Notes: generated by a model not told the origin, from the sequence alone. Numbered from the stretch's first letter, positions 52,168-61,957 are shown. The stretch: DNA of 64,000 nucleotides from Eubacterium callanderi (GCF_900142645.1 NZ_FRBP01000002.1:186001-250000); one strand, 5' to 3'. Made by a program: numbers and translations.

Positions 52168-53814
52168 CTAAATTTTTATAAAGTCTTCATGAACCTGACA
52201 TTCAATCAGAGTCGGCCCGTTATGAGCGATGGCATCGTTCAGGGCCGCTTCGGCTTCTGCATTTGCGCTCGCCCGATACCCTTTAATGCCATATGCCTCA
52301 GCCAGCTTCATAAAATCAATGCTGAAATTAATGTCTGTGCCGCTGTAATGGTTCTTGCCATAAATATCATGCTGAAGCTGACGGACCATTCCAAGCTTAT
52401 GATTGTTGATCATAATAATGTTGATATTCAGGTTGTGCTCTGCAATAACCCCCAGCTCGCCCATGGACATCTGGAAGCTACCGTCGCCGCAAATCGCGAA
52501 AATCTGCTTCGTATTTTCCCGTGTCGCAAAAGCAACGCCACCGGCTGCCGGGATACTATAGCCCATCGTTCCCAAGCCGCCTGAAGTAAAGTAATGCCGA
52601 TCTTTACAAACCTTAAAATAAAGCGCAGACCAAATCTGATTCAACCCGACATCCGCAACGACAGTTGCGTTATCCGAAGCGATCTCCCCTAACTTCTCAA
52701 ACAAAAGCTTGGGATTCACCAGTCCTAAATCCAGATGAGTGTCGTACAGAAGAGGGTGGTTTTCCTTGATGATCTCAATGGTTTTCAGCCAGTCTCTTGT
52801 ATCCTTTTTTAAATCCTTCTGGATCAGGTCAAGTAAAACCGTACGTGCATCGCCTACGATGGGCACATTGGTATCGTCAATGTTTTTCCCAATTTCTGCA
52901 GGGTCAATGTCAATATGGATGAGTTCCATATCATTGATCATATCCATCAGGTTGTTGGTTCCTCTGTCAGACATCCGGGCGCCTACACAGATGCAAAGAT
53001 CCGCTGCCTCTAAAATTTTATTCGAATACTCGAAGCCATGGCTGCCGGCAATACCGCAGTACAGCGGATTGTCTTCCGGAAAACATCCAACCCCCATCAG
53101 TGTCGTGATAACTGGGATACCGTTTTGTTCTGAAAATGTAAGAAGTTCTTTTTCGGCATAGCTTAAAACCACTCCGCCGCCGGCATAAATAATCGGACGC
53201 TTGGCAGCTTTCATCTTTCTGATCGCTCTCCGTATCTGACCTGTATGTCCCTCGTAGGTTGGCTTGTAGCCCCGTATCTCTACCTTCTCACAGTATTTGA
53301 CACTTTTAAGATTTGTATTCTGCACATCTCTTGGAATGTCGATCAAAACAGGACCCGGGCGACCTGTGGAAGCAATGTGAAATGCTTCTCTTATAATCCG
53401 CGGAATATCTGCCGCATCTTGAACCAGATAAGAATGCTTGGTAAATGGCTCGGTGGCACCAGTAATATCCGCTTCCTGAAAAGCATCCGTTCCAATGAGA
53501 TCTCTGTTAACCTGTCCTGTAATGGCGACAAGTGGAATAGAATCCAAATAAGCGGTAGCGATTCCAGTGACCATATTGGTTGCTCCCGGGCCAGAAGTTG
53601 CCAGGCAGACGCCTACCTTGCCGGACTCTCTTGAATAACCGCTGGCGTAATGCGGTCCAGCCTGTTCATTCCGGACCAGCACATGCTGGATGGGGGATTC
53701 ACGAAACGCTTCATACAAGGGCAGCAGCGCACCGCCCGGATAACCGAAGACGACCTCCACATTCTCTTTCTCCAAACACTTTAAAATCAATTTTGCTGCT
53801 AACAGTGGAATCAC
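52168..53814 (-). CDS. ilvB: Acetolactate synthase catalytic subunit
   Basis: 548 residues. A ThDP/FAD enzyme joining two pyruvates (or pyruvate with 2-oxobutyrate) in valine, leucine and isoleucine synthesis. Landmarks are VVFGYPGGALLPLYEAF (catalytic Glu region), SGPGATNMVTGIATAYLDS, a central FAD-binding domain, and the ThDP motif CGDGSFQMSMGELGVI. The start is uncertain: GTG at 53814 abuts AAAGGGA and no ATG is better placed, so an unusual start or a slightly different N-terminus is possible. A consensus promoter is upstream. Confidence 0.95.
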   Translation of the reverse strand: MIPLLAAKLILKCLEKENVEVVFGYPGGALLPLYEAFRESPIQHVLVRNEQAGPHYASGYSRESGKVGVCLATSGPGATNMVTGIATAYLDSIPLVAITGQVNRDLIGTDAFQEADITGATEPFTKHSYLVQDAADIPRIIREAFHIASTGRPGPVLIDIPRDVQNTNLKSVKYCEKVEIRGYKPTYEGHTGQIRRAIRKMKAAKRPIIYAGGGVVLSYAEKELLTFSEQNGIPVITTLMGVGCFPEDNPLYCGIAGSHGFEYSNKILEAADLCICVGARMSDRGTNNLMDMINDMELIHIDIDPAEIGKNIDDTNVPIVGDARTVLLDLIQKDLKKDTRDWLKTIEIIKENHPLLYDTHLDLGLVNPKLLFEKLGEIASDNATVVADVGLNQIWSALYFKVCKDRHYFTSGGLGTMGYSIPAAGGVAFATRENTKQIFAICGDGSFQMSMGELGVIAEHNLNINIIMINNHKLGMVRQLQHDIYGKNHYSGTDINFSIDFMKLAEAYGIKGYRASANAEAEAALNDAIAHNGPTLIECQVHEDFIKI

Positions 53815-53849
53815 TCCCTTTACTTTAGTATAATTTAGTAATTCAGTCT

Positions 53850-53878
53850 ATGATATTATTTTTAAAATAAACTGTCAA
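53850..53878 (-). promoter_or_regulatory. ilvBN promoter
   Basis: On the minus strand TTGACA (53878-53873), a 17-bp spacer and TATCAT (53855-53850), 36 bases before the ilvB start. There is no room for a T-box leader. Confidence 0.75.
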
Positions 53879-53900
53879 GACTATTTTAAAAGATAAAAAT

Positions 53901-55052
53901 TTAACGATATATCAGTAATTTGCCTAAAAGCGGTGTTTTAACTGTAATGGCCTTTTTAGGACACATTTCCTGGCAACAGTAGCATCGAATACATTTATGG
54001 TAATTGTAATGCGGTACACGGCCATTGCGTGTCTCTTTCCAGGTCAACGCTTTATCTTCCAGAGGACAGGAGGCTACGCAGATACCGCAGCGCACACAGC
54101 GCTCTTCAATGATAACGGGCTTTCTGGTAATCAGTCCTCTGATTTTAGACAACTGGCCAATAGTACTGTTTACCTCGGACCGAACCGGAATCCGTTCAAC
54201 ATTAAAGTTGCGGTTGACGTGATCCTCCAGCTTTTCGCCAAGGATCTCAATTTTATTAGCATCACCAGTGCCAAGTCCCATTTCTTCACCAGACGCAATG
54301 GTTGGCACATAAGACGGCTCCAGATCCACCAGACGGGCAAAGGTGGCGTCCAGCGCGACAGGATCATCTGAGATCAGGAGCAGGTTCATGGCGACAGGTG
54401 TGCCTGACGCCGGACCGTTCCCCTCCATCGCGATGATCCCATCCATGACAAAAAGACGTGGTCTTATGCACAGGTTCAGATCGACCAGCATTTTTCCAAA
54501 TTGCAGACTGTCTGGGTAGCGCGCGTGGCACGCTCCCTTATTAAATCCATAAACACAGCCCAGCTGGTTTTTCACCGCCCCGGTGATCCGCGTGAGCCCG
54601 TGGGTTTTCATCTTACAGATGCTGATAATGGCATCGCTTTCCAAAACACCCTCAGCCAATTCAAATTTTTTAGTTGTCACCCCTTCAGGATAGGCAACCG
54701 TTTTTCCCTTTGAGAACTCCAACAGTGAGATACCATGTCGGTCAGCCACTTCCTTGATTCCCGCTTCCTCTGCGACCTTTTCAGGGTTTCCGATCCCCGG
54801 GGAATCACCATAGCACAGATTCTTACACGCCGCTTCTTTTAAAATACGAACCATCGCTTCAAACACTGCCGGATGTGTCGTTACAGCGCTTTCCTTTTTC
54901 TTCCCGCGAAGCAGATTAGGCTTCAACAAAATTTTTTCCGTCGGGCAGAAAAAACGCTCGATTCCTCCAAGCGCTGTAACCCCCTGCTTTAAAGCTTTGT
55001 AGACCATTTCCGCGTCATAGGAATCGCATTGAATTAAAGCTACCTGAGACAT
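53901..55052 (-). CDS. DUF362 protein with C-terminal two-[4Fe-4S] domain
   Basis: 383 residues. The DUF362 core (LKPNLLRGKKKES, THPAVFEAMVRIL, GDSPGIGN, ICKMKTHGLTRITGAVKNQL) is followed by a ferredoxin domain with CVRCGICVASCP and CIRCYCCQEMCP. DUF362 proteins are widespread in anaerobes and uncharacterised, probably cytoplasmic redox proteins. It lies 11 bases after the CvfB gene on the same strand. Confidence 0.88.
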   Translation of the reverse strand: MSQVALIQCDSYDAEMVYKALKQGVTALGGIERFFCPTEKILLKPNLLRGKKKESAVTTHPAVFEAMVRILKEAACKNLCYGDSPGIGNPEKVAEEAGIKEVADRHGISLLEFSKGKTVAYPEGVTTKKFELAEGVLESDAIISICKMKTHGLTRITGAVKNQLGCVYGFNKGACHARYPDSLQFGKMLVDLNLCIRPRLFVMDGIIAMEGNGPASGTPVAMNLLLISDDPVALDATFARLVDLEPSYVPTIASGEEMGLGTGDANKIEILGEKLEDHVNRNFNVERIPVRSEVNSTIGQLSKIRGLITRKPVIIEERCVRCGICVASCPLEDKALTWKETRNGRVPHYNYHKCIRCYCCQEMCPKKAITVKTPLLGKLLIYR

Positions 55053-55063
55053 TTTTTACCTCT

Positions 55064-55912
55064 TTATTTACCAATCAGCTCGATGCCATTGGCTGTTTGT
55101 TTTATTTTCTTTTCCTTCATCAGCTTGCCCAACGCGCGTTTAAAGGAGCTCTTGCTCATTTTAAACTCCTTACTGATGATTGAAGGATTGGTTTTATCAT
55201 TATATGGCAACATTCCACCGTTTTTCTTCAGCTTATCCAGAATTAAAAGCGCGTCCTTTGGTATTTCTTTATAAGCTTTTTTATTAGGGCTTAAAACCAG
55301 CTTGCCATCCTTACGAATCTCCGTGACCCTGGCTTTAATCTTATCGCCACAGTGAAAATCAGTTGTCATTTCCTTTTTCAGAATCATACCGTGATAAGCG
55401 TTATCTACGGCGACAAATCCCCCGAGCTCTGGATTAATCTGATATATGTAACCCTCGACCCAGTCGCCGTCCTTATAGGGTGATTGGGATTTAAGCAGTG
55501 GATAAACCTTCATGGTGGCACAGAGACGGTTGCTCTTATCAATGTAAAGATTCACAAGGTACTCGCGTCCCTTCTGTACCTTTGTAATCTGCTCATGGTA
55601 GGGCAGCAAGAGGTCTTTCTCCAGACCCCAGTCCAAAAAGGCGCCGACCTTAGTAATGTCTACTACCCTTAAGGGCGCAAACTCGCCCAGCATAATCTTG
55701 GGCTTTCTTGTCGTCGCAATGAGCCGGTCCTGGGAATCCCGGTAAACAAACACCTCAACTTCATCGCCAACCTTACAGTTTTTGGGGACTTCTTTCTGTG
55801 GCAGCAACACACTGTCCTTTTTTTTATCTTCACTATCGCCGGCTGTTAAATATAAACCTACTGATGTCTGACGGTCAATTGTCAGATGCTGCATTTTTCC
55901 TATTTCAATCAC
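55064..55912 (-). CDS. cvfB: CvfB/YitL-type S1 RNA-binding protein
   Basis: 282 residues. Three S1-like beta barrels (VVDITKVGAFLDWGLEKDLLLP is the hallmark of the second) precede a winged-helix domain (NPSIISKEFKMSKSSFKRALG). CvfB proteins bind RNA and modulate virulence or metabolic gene expression in staphylococci; the target here is unknown. GTG at 55912 gives the family N-terminus (IEIGKMQHL); an ATG six codons later is possible. Confidence 0.9.
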   Translation of the reverse strand: MIEIGKMQHLTIDRQTSVGLYLTAGDSEDKKKDSVLLPQKEVPKNCKVGDEVEVFVYRDSQDRLIATTRKPKIMLGEFAPLRVVDITKVGAFLDWGLEKDLLLPYHEQITKVQKGREYLVNLYIDKSNRLCATMKVYPLLKSQSPYKDGDWVEGYIYQINPELGGFVAVDNAYHGMILKKEMTTDFHCGDKIKARVTEIRKDGKLVLSPNKKAYKEIPKDALLILDKLKKNGGMLPYNDKTNPSIISKEFKMSKSSFKRALGKLMKEKKIKQTANGIELIGK

Positions 55913-55966
55913 TTTACTTTTCCACTTATTCCTTTTTAAAATTTTGTATACAAATTTATCTTATTG

Positions 55967-55994
55967 CAAAAAATAGGACTTAAAAAGTCCTATT
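55967..55994 (-). terminator. Terminator of the recG-coaD transcript
   Basis: On the minus strand AATAGGACTT-TTT-AAGTCCTATT followed by TTTT. Confidence 0.85.
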
Positions 55995-56000
55995 CAACCA

Positions 56001-56447
56001 TTACTTAATTTCTTTAATTTCTTTCCGGTTCGCTTCGATTTTATCGTTCAGTTCTTTTAGCTGTACCTGGAGATTATAGAGTATTTTATCCGAATAATGC
56101 TGTGTCCCTATGCGCAGCTCCTTAGCGCTTGCCTGGGCATTTTTAATGATCGTTTCCGCCTGAGCAGTCGCAGTTCTGGTGATTTCATTGGTATCGATCA
56201 TTTCCTTCAGCTTTTTCTCGGCTTCATTCTTGATCCGCTCTGCATCTCCTTCTGCTTCAACCATTATTTTTTTCTTTTGCTCTACTATTTCCCGGGCTTG
56301 TACCAGCTCTGCCGGCAGCTCTTCCCGTATTTCATCGATAATTTCCATTATTTCTTCAGGACTGACCAAAGCCTTTGACGAAAATGGCAAGGTATTTCCC
56401 TTTTCCACAAGTTCTTCCAATTCAGTTAGCAGTTCTAAAACCTTCAT
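56001..56447 (-). CDS. Coiled-coil protein downstream of coaD
   Basis: 148 residues, almost entirely helical. A short N-terminal part (MKVLELLTELEELVEKG) leads into a long charged coiled coil (EQKKKIMVEAEGDAERIK, AQAETIIKNAQASAKELR) of the DivIVA or F-ATPase b type. No membrane segment. It overlaps coaD by 4 bases, so it is translationally coupled. Homologs at this position are common in Clostridia; a cytoskeletal or division role is only suggested by composition. Confidence 0.78.
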   Translation of the reverse strand: MKVLELLTELEELVEKGNTLPFSSKALVSPEEIMEIIDEIREELPAELVQAREIVEQKKKIMVEAEGDAERIKNEAEKKLKEMIDTNEITRTATAQAETIIKNAQASAKELRIGTQHYSDKILYNLQVQLKELNDKIEANRKEIKEIK

Positions 56448-56935
56448 TCTCTAGCATCCTTCCCATATTTTATCCGTATCGCTTTTTCAACATGTGGAGG
56501 TATGAAATCTGACACATCCCCATCGAATTCCATAAGCTCCCGCACAACGCTTGAGCTTAAATAGGAATACTGATTGTTTGTCACCATAAAAAAAGTTTCA
56601 ACATCATTGTCCAGTTTTTTATTTGTCAGAGCCATCTGCAGTTCAAATTCAAAGTCCTGTACTGTCCGGAGTCCTTTCAGGATCACCTGGGCTCCTTTTA
56701 ATTTTGCATAATCCACAAGCAGCGAGGACGAGACATCAACCTCTACATTTTCCAAATGCGCCACACTCTCTCGGATCATCGCGCACCTTTCTTCACTGGA
56801 AAACAGGTAATTCTTTTTATAATTTACCATCACGCACACAATGACCCTGTCAAAATGCTTTGAGGCTCTTTCTATAATGTCCAAATGACCAAAGGTAACC
56901 GGGTCAAAGCTTCCGGGATACACAGCACTTCTCAT
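56444..56935 (-). CDS. coaD: Phosphopantetheine adenylyltransferase
   Basis: 163 residues. A nucleotidyltransferase with the TxGH-type motif in YPGSFDPVTFGHLDII and the ISSSxVR-like YSYLSSSVVRELMEF. It catalyses the penultimate step of coenzyme A synthesis, from 4-phosphopantetheine and ATP to dephospho-CoA. Overlaps both neighbours by 4 bases. Confidence 0.97.
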   Translation of the reverse strand: MRSAVYPGSFDPVTFGHLDIIERASKHFDRVIVCVMVNYKKNYLFSSEERCAMIRESVAHLENVEVDVSSSLLVDYAKLKGAQVILKGLRTVQDFEFELQMALTNKKLDNDVETFFMVTNNQYSYLSSSVVRELMEFDGDVSDFIPPHVEKAIRIKYGKDARE

Positions 56936-57501
56936 TGATCAAAATTCTCCCAACTATAAAAACTGACTAATGTCGTTCCATACTTTTTTTCTTTATATTT
57001 TGCAAATGATTTAATCGCTATTGGCATTATAACAGATTTTTCGTGTTCCATCATTATAATTCCATCAGAATTCAAGATTTTTTTCTCACAGATTTTTTCC
57101 ACGATCGAAATCATACTAATCCCATCCTTATACGGTGGATCCATGTATATCATATCACATTTTACTGAATTTTTGCATAAAAAACCAATTCCTTCTTCTG
57201 CTGAACAATTTTTTACAATTGCTTTGCTTTCGAAACCAGTCAATTTTAAATTTTTCTTAATAATACCGATGCTGTTTCTGGAAATATCAAAAAAATAGGC
57301 CTGCGGAATCCCACGACTGAGAGCTTCTATCCCCATAGCGCCGCTCCCGCCAAAAAGATCAACAAAAACCTGGGCTTCCCTCAACTCGACCTGAACACTG
57401 TTAAAGACAGCCCCTTTAACCTTATCTGTTGTCGGTCTTATAAAGTCGCCATCGATGGATACAAGCTTTGTTCCTCTTTTTTCTCCTGCTATTACACGCA
57501 T
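56932..57501 (-). CDS. rsmD: 16S rRNA (guanine966-N2)-methyltransferase
   Basis: 189 residues. SAM motif FVDLFGGSGAMGIEALSRG and catalytic MIYMDPPYKDG are diagnostic of RsmD, and the N-terminal RVIAGEKRGTKL is the family opening. It methylates G966 of 16S rRNA during 30S assembly. It lies between recG and coaD, an arrangement conserved in Firmicutes. Confidence 0.96.
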   Translation of the reverse strand: MRVIAGEKRGTKLVSIDGDFIRPTTDKVKGAVFNSVQVELREAQVFVDLFGGSGAMGIEALSRGIPQAYFFDISRNSIGIIKKNLKLTGFESKAIVKNCSAEEGIGFLCKNSVKCDMIYMDPPYKDGISMISIVEKICEKKILNSDGIIMMEHEKSVIMPIAIKSFAKYKEKKYGTTLVSFYSWENFDQ

Positions 57502-57513
57502 TTCATTCTCCCT

Positions 57514-59565
57514 CTAATTCATAGAAATTTCCGATAAATTTTTGTAGAATGTTTCAATAATCCGAGCCCGATAGGCCATTGTTTCTTTATCGCCTGAATG
57601 ATAGATCTCCTTCGCCACCTTTTTTGTTTCGCTAATGAGATCAAAATCCTCGTAGGGGTTCAAGGCTTTGAACTCAGGAAACCCGTGCTGCTTCATCCCA
57701 AAATAATCACCTGGCCCGCGCAGGCGGTAATCTTCATCAGCAATTTTTTTACCGCTGTGATTGTTGACGATCACGCGCATACGTTCAATGGTCTGGTCAT
57801 TTCTGGAATTAGAAACTAAAAAGCAATAGGACTGATGCATACCGCGTCCCACACGCCCCCGAAGCTGATGAAGCTGAGACAGGCCAAAACGGTCTGCACT
57901 GAGAATCGTAATCACTGAAACATTGGGTACATCAATCCCAACTTCAATAATACCGGTCGCTACCAGCAGATCAATCTCACAGCGGTTAAAAGCATCAATA
58001 ATCTGCTTTTTGTCTTCACCAGACATCCGGCTGTAAAGGCAGGCAATGCGGTATCGGCTTCCGTAAAACTGCTTTACCTCCGCAAATACGCTTTGAATAT
58101 CTTTAACCTCGCTCATTTCCTCTGACTCTTCAATAAACGGACAGATAACAAAAGCCTGCCGTCCCTTGTCCATTTCGTTCGCCATAAAACTCAAAATCTT
58201 CGGATACGATTTCTCATTGTAAAAGTAAGTCTTGATTTTTTTCCGTCCCTTTGGCAACTCGTCAATATAGGAAACATCCAAATCTCCATAAAGGATCAAA
58301 GCCAGCGTTCTGGGAATTGGGGTAGCGCTCATAACCAGTGTGTGGGGCATTTCTCCCTTCAAACCGAGCTTTCCGCGCTGCTTAACCCCAAAGCGGTGCT
58401 GCTCATCGGTGATCACCAGGCCTAGATTATAATAGTCCACGCTGTCCTGTATAAGCGCATGTGTCCCGATGATCACCTGCGCCTCGCCGCTGGCAATGGT
58501 CTTCGTCACCGCGTTTCGCTCTTTGGTTTTCTGTGAGCCTGTCAGCAGTTCAACACATATGCCATAAGGTTCAAGATACTGCCTAAAATTTGCGGCGTGC
58601 TGGCCAGCCAATATTTCTGTCGGCGCCATATAAGCGGTCTGGTAACCATTGAGCGCCATGAGATAAGCGCACGCAACCGCGATAATCGTCTTACCGGAGC
58701 CCACATCCCCCTGAACCAGACGGTTCATAACGATTCCCTTTTTCATATCGCCTGCGATGTCATCAAGCACACTTAGCTGGCTGGCTGTCAGTTCAAAGGG
58801 CAGGCCTTTTGTGAAACGCCTGAGTGCCTCAAAATTGTCGAGACTGATCTTTGACACACCGTTTAAAGCCCGGCTGTTCATAATACCGATATTAATCTTC
58901 AACGCTTCCTCGAATTTTATCCGCCCTTTTCCCTCAACTACATCCTGGGGCGTATCCGGAAAATGTATTTTTTCAAGGGCTGCCTCCTTTGGCAACAGAT
59001 GATACCTTTCCCGGTAGCATGCTGGCAAATCATCCCTTATGAGCAGGTGCTGCCTGAAAACAGAGGCCATGTATTTTTTTAGCGATTCCCTCGGAATCCC
59101 CTCAATCTTGGGGTAAACAGGGGTAAGAATAAAGAAATCCTCTAGCTTGCTCTCATGAGCAAACTGGGGATTATACATTTGACGCCGATTATTCTTTATG
59201 ACAACCCTCCCGAAAAAATAATAGGTTTCATTTTCGGAAAAAACATCCCTGAGATAAGGCTGGTTAAACCAAACGATCTCACCCTTTACCGATTCACCAT
59301 TTTCAAGTGTTTCCACAACCGGCAGCACAAAAAGAGACATATTTCTGCGGATACGCCGCAGTGCTCCTCTTTTTGCTGCAACGGCCTTTACGGTTACAGC
59401 CTCCTCCGTTTCTGTTTGAAGCGATCCCATTATTTTTCGATTAAGATATTTTCGGGGATAAAAATCAAGCAGCTCTTCAATTGTTGTAATACCGTGTTCT
59501 CCAAAAGCCTCGGCTCTTTTGGGACCGATACCCGATATGTTTCTAATTGAATCCGACAATTTCAT
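57514..59565 (-). CDS. recG: ATP-dependent DNA helicase RecG
   Basis: 683 residues, normal length. An OB-fold wedge domain (about 1-170) is followed by superfamily 2 helicase motifs: LVQGDVGSGKTIIAVACAYL (Walker A), ITDEQHRFG (DEQH box), MSATPIPRTLAL (motif III), and QLHQLRGRVGRG (motif VI) near the C-terminus. It regresses stalled forks and processes Holliday junctions. Part of the asp23-yloV-recG-rsmD-coaD transcript. Confidence 0.97.
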   Translation of the reverse strand: MKLSDSIRNISGIGPKRAEAFGEHGITTIEELLDFYPRKYLNRKIMGSLQTETEEAVTVKAVAAKRGALRRIRRNMSLFVLPVVETLENGESVKGEIVWFNQPYLRDVFSENETYYFFGRVVIKNNRRQMYNPQFAHESKLEDFFILTPVYPKIEGIPRESLKKYMASVFRQHLLIRDDLPACYRERYHLLPKEAALEKIHFPDTPQDVVEGKGRIKFEEALKINIGIMNSRALNGVSKISLDNFEALRRFTKGLPFELTASQLSVLDDIAGDMKKGIVMNRLVQGDVGSGKTIIAVACAYLMALNGYQTAYMAPTEILAGQHAANFRQYLEPYGICVELLTGSQKTKERNAVTKTIASGEAQVIIGTHALIQDSVDYYNLGLVITDEQHRFGVKQRGKLGLKGEMPHTLVMSATPIPRTLALILYGDLDVSYIDELPKGRKKIKTYFYNEKSYPKILSFMANEMDKGRQAFVICPFIEESEEMSEVKDIQSVFAEVKQFYGSRYRIACLYSRMSGEDKKQIIDAFNRCEIDLLVATGIIEVGIDVPNVSVITILSADRFGLSQLHQLRGRVGRGMHQSYCFLVSNSRNDQTIERMRVIVNNHSGKKIADEDYRLRGPGDYFGMKQHGFPEFKALNPYEDFDLISETKKVAKEIYHSGDKETMAYRARIIETFYKNLSEISMN

Positions 59566-59580
59566 TTTATCCCCTCTGAT

Positions 59581-61200
59581 TTATTCTACTGACACAATGT
59601 AATAATACAATGGCTGTCCGCCTTCGTTGATTTCAACATCGCAGTCCTCAAATTTTTCTTCCAGATTTTCAACAAGTGCTTCCGCATCGTCCTCTGCAAC
59701 ATCCGAACCGTAGTAAACAGAAACCAGCTCGCTGTCCTCGTCGACCATTTTGTCCAGAAGCTCCTTGGTCACCTCGGCTACATCATCACCCTTCACAACG
59801 ATTTCGCCGCCAAAGATACCAATAATATCATTTTTAGCAATCTTCAGGCCATTGATTTTGGTGTCACGAACTGCAAAGGTAATCTCTCCCGTTTTAACAG
59901 TTGGAATGACTTCCAGCATGTTTTTTTCATTTTCTTCCCAGTCAACCTCGGGCTGGAAGGTCAGCATCGCTGTGACGCACTGCGGAATTGTCTTGGTTGG
60001 AATAACATGCACATGCTTTTCTGAAATGGCCTGTGCCTGATTGGCGGCCATGATAATATTACTGTTATTCGGGAAAAGGAAAATTTCTTCCGCATTGGTC
60101 TTTTCAATTTCATCCAGAAAATCTTGGGTGCTTGGATTCATGGTCTGTCCGCCAGAGATCACTCGGGTAATCCCAAGATCCTTAAATAAATTGGTAAGAC
60201 CTGCCCCCGGAGATACAGCCACAAAGCCATAGGGCTTAGGCGGTTCATTGTCCTCAGCTTCCTCTTCAGGTGCGCCCAGCATTTCACGCATATTGTCAAC
60301 CTTCATGCGGATCAAAGCGCCATAGGTCAGCCCCTTTTCAAAAGCCTTGCCGGGGTGGTCCGTATGCACATGCACCTTAATGATGTCGTCATCTTTGATA
60401 ACAAGCACACAGTCCCCAATCGTATTCAGGTATTCACGCAGCTCATTATCATCCGCCTTGGCAGCGTCCTTGACGATAAATTCTGTACAGTAGCCAAAGG
60501 TAATATCCTCGGGCCGCATGTTTGAATCGTCCACAAAGCGCTCGCGGTCACTGATATTCAGGTTTACCTCCTGACTCAGCTCCTGATTGGTCATTCCCTT
60601 ATAGGCACCCTCCATAATAAAAATCAAGCCCTGTCCGCCGGCATCTACCACACCGGCTTCTTTTAGCACTGGCAACAATTCCGGTGTCTTTGCCAATGAT
60701 TTTTTGCCGTAGGAAATGATGTTTTCAAGATAATCGTCAAGATTGTCATAACGGTCATAATTATCCATGGCAAATTCAGCCATTTCACGTGCAACTGTCA
60801 AAATTGTACCCTCGGTAGGCTTCATAACTGCTTTGTACGCAGCATCTGCGGCGGCGCGAATCGCCAACCCGAGACCCTTAATATCCAATTCTTCCTTGTC
60901 CTTACAGCCTTCGGCCAAGCCGCGGAGAAGCTGGGAAAGGATAACGCCAGAGTTCCCGCGCGCACCGATCAAAGCGCCGCTGGAGGCGGTTTTTGCCACA
61001 CTGTAAAGGCTGACGCCCGTCATTTTTTCCAGCTCACTTACCGAATGTGAGAAAGTTAAAGACATGTTGGTTCCCGTATCACCATCCGGTACCGGAAACA
61101 CATTAAGCTCATCCACTGTTTTTTTATAAATTTCGAGATTTTTTGCACCATACTCGAACATTTTTTTTAGTAAATTTCCATCAATAATTTGGGTCTTCAT
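59581..61200 (-). CDS. DAK2-domain YloV/FakA-like kinase
   Basis: 539 residues. The N-terminal DAK2/DhaL domain has VFPVPDGDTGTNMSLTFSHS and SGALIGARGNSGVILSQLLRG. The C-terminal FakA-type region contains HVHTDHPGKAFEKGL and EIFLFPNNSNIIMAANQA. FakA phosphorylates fatty acids bound to a FakB (DegV) carrier; no degV gene is next door, as is usual at this locus. GGAGG places the start at 61200 rather than the upstream GTG. It follows asp23 by 12 bases. Confidence 0.93.
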   Translation of the reverse strand: MKTQIIDGNLLKKMFEYGAKNLEIYKKTVDELNVFPVPDGDTGTNMSLTFSHSVSELEKMTGVSLYSVAKTASSGALIGARGNSGVILSQLLRGLAEGCKDKEELDIKGLGLAIRAAADAAYKAVMKPTEGTILTVAREMAEFAMDNYDRYDNLDDYLENIISYGKKSLAKTPELLPVLKEAGVVDAGGQGLIFIMEGAYKGMTNQELSQEVNLNISDRERFVDDSNMRPEDITFGYCTEFIVKDAAKADDNELREYLNTIGDCVLVIKDDDIIKVHVHTDHPGKAFEKGLTYGALIRMKVDNMREMLGAPEEEAEDNEPPKPYGFVAVSPGAGLTNLFKDLGITRVISGGQTMNPSTQDFLDEIEKTNAEEIFLFPNNSNIIMAANQAQAISEKHVHVIPTKTIPQCVTAMLTFQPEVDWEENEKNMLEVIPTVKTGEITFAVRDTKINGLKIAKNDIIGIFGGEIVVKGDDVAEVTKELLDKMVDEDSELVSVYYGSDVAEDDAEALVENLEEKFEDCDVEINEGGQPLYYYIVSVE

Positions 61201-61212
61201 TCCTTCCTCCAC

Positions 61213-61560
61213 CTACACTCTTACGCTTACGACATTAACACTGATGCGTTTTACCTTCAGTGAAGTTTGTTTTTCAACGCTATATTTTACGGCTGAAATA
61301 ATATTTTCAGCAACAACGGAAATCTTTATAGCCTGCTCTACGATCACGTACAGATCGATAATCAGTTTTCCATCGTCGTCGATTTTGACGCCGACGCCTT
61401 TGCTGGCCTGCTCTCCGGACATTATTTCAATCAGACCGTCCTTACCGCGCTGATGTGCCATACCGACTAAGCCGTAGCATCCCATAGCAGCGTTTCCGGC
61501 AATATCCGCAATCGCTTTACGCGAGATATCAATATATCCTAATTCGTTTTTTATTTTCAT
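61213..61560 (-). CDS. Asp23/Gls24 (YloU-like) envelope stress protein
   Basis: 115 residues with the family pattern GYIDISRKAIADIAGNAAMG, then VKIDDDGKLIIDLYVIVEQ and a C-terminal VKRISVNVVSVRV strand. Asp23 proteins form membrane-associated scaffolds tied to cell-envelope stress. It is the first gene of the operon through coaD, with a good promoter, and is divergent from rpmB as in Bacillus. Confidence 0.93.
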   Translation of the reverse strand: MKIKNELGYIDISRKAIADIAGNAAMGCYGLVGMAHQRGKDGLIEIMSGEQASKGVGVKIDDDGKLIIDLYVIVEQAIKISVVAENIISAVKYSVEKQTSLKVKRISVNVVSVRV

Positions 61561-61595
61561 TGGTAAATACTCCTTTATCTTCTTTACTCAACTAT

Positions 61596-61624
61596 ATCAT
61601 ATCTATTTTACATAAATATTTCAA
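61596..61624 (-). promoter_or_regulatory. asp23 operon promoter
   Basis: On the minus strand TTGAAA (61624-61619), a 17-bp spacer and TATGAT (61601-61596). Confidence 0.7.
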
Positions 61625-61641
61625 GAAAGTCAAAATTCTTA

Positions 61642-61671
61642 TTGCATTATTTTTAAATTTTGTGATATAAT
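61642..61671 (+). promoter_or_regulatory. rpmB promoter
   Basis: TTGCAT (61642-61647), an 18-bp spacer and TGATATAAT (extended -10; TATAAT 61666-61671), 44 bases before rpmB. Confidence 0.7.
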
Positions 61672-61715
61672 AACCTCTGTTTTAGTAGAAGAATAGCGCA
61701 AGGGAGGTTGGACAA

Positions 61716-61904
61716 ATGGCTAAAGAATGTTTTGTATGTAAAAAAAGCGTTGTGTCTGGCAACAATGTCACTCACTCTAATAAACATAATAAAAGAGTAT
61801 GGAAACCTAATTTACAAAAAGTTAAAATTGTACTTGATGGTACTCCACAAAGAGTTAATGTTTGCACCAGATGCTTACGTTCCGGTAAAGTTGAAAGAGC
61901 ATAG
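61716..61904 (+). CDS. rpmB: 50S ribosomal protein L28
   Basis: 62 residues, basic, with the zinc-type Cys pairs CFVCKK and CTRCLRSGK and the family core NVTHSNKHNKRVWKPNL. A GGGAGG ribosome site precedes the ATG. It is transcribed against its neighbours and ends at a terminator, as at the equivalent Bacillus locus. Confidence 0.98.
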   Translation: MAKECFVCKKSVVSGNNVTHSNKHNKRVWKPNLQKVKIVLDGTPQRVNVCTRCLRSGKVERA

Positions 61905-61921
61905 TTCTCGCTTCAACTTAT

Positions 61922-61954
61922 AAAAACGTGCAGGTATAATACTTGCACGTTTTT
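61922..61954. terminator. Bidirectional terminator
   Basis: AAAAACGTGCA (61922-61932) and TGCACGTTTTT (61944-61954), perfect 11-bp arms between convergent rpmB and thiN. Confidence 0.9.
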
Positions 61955-61957
61955 ATT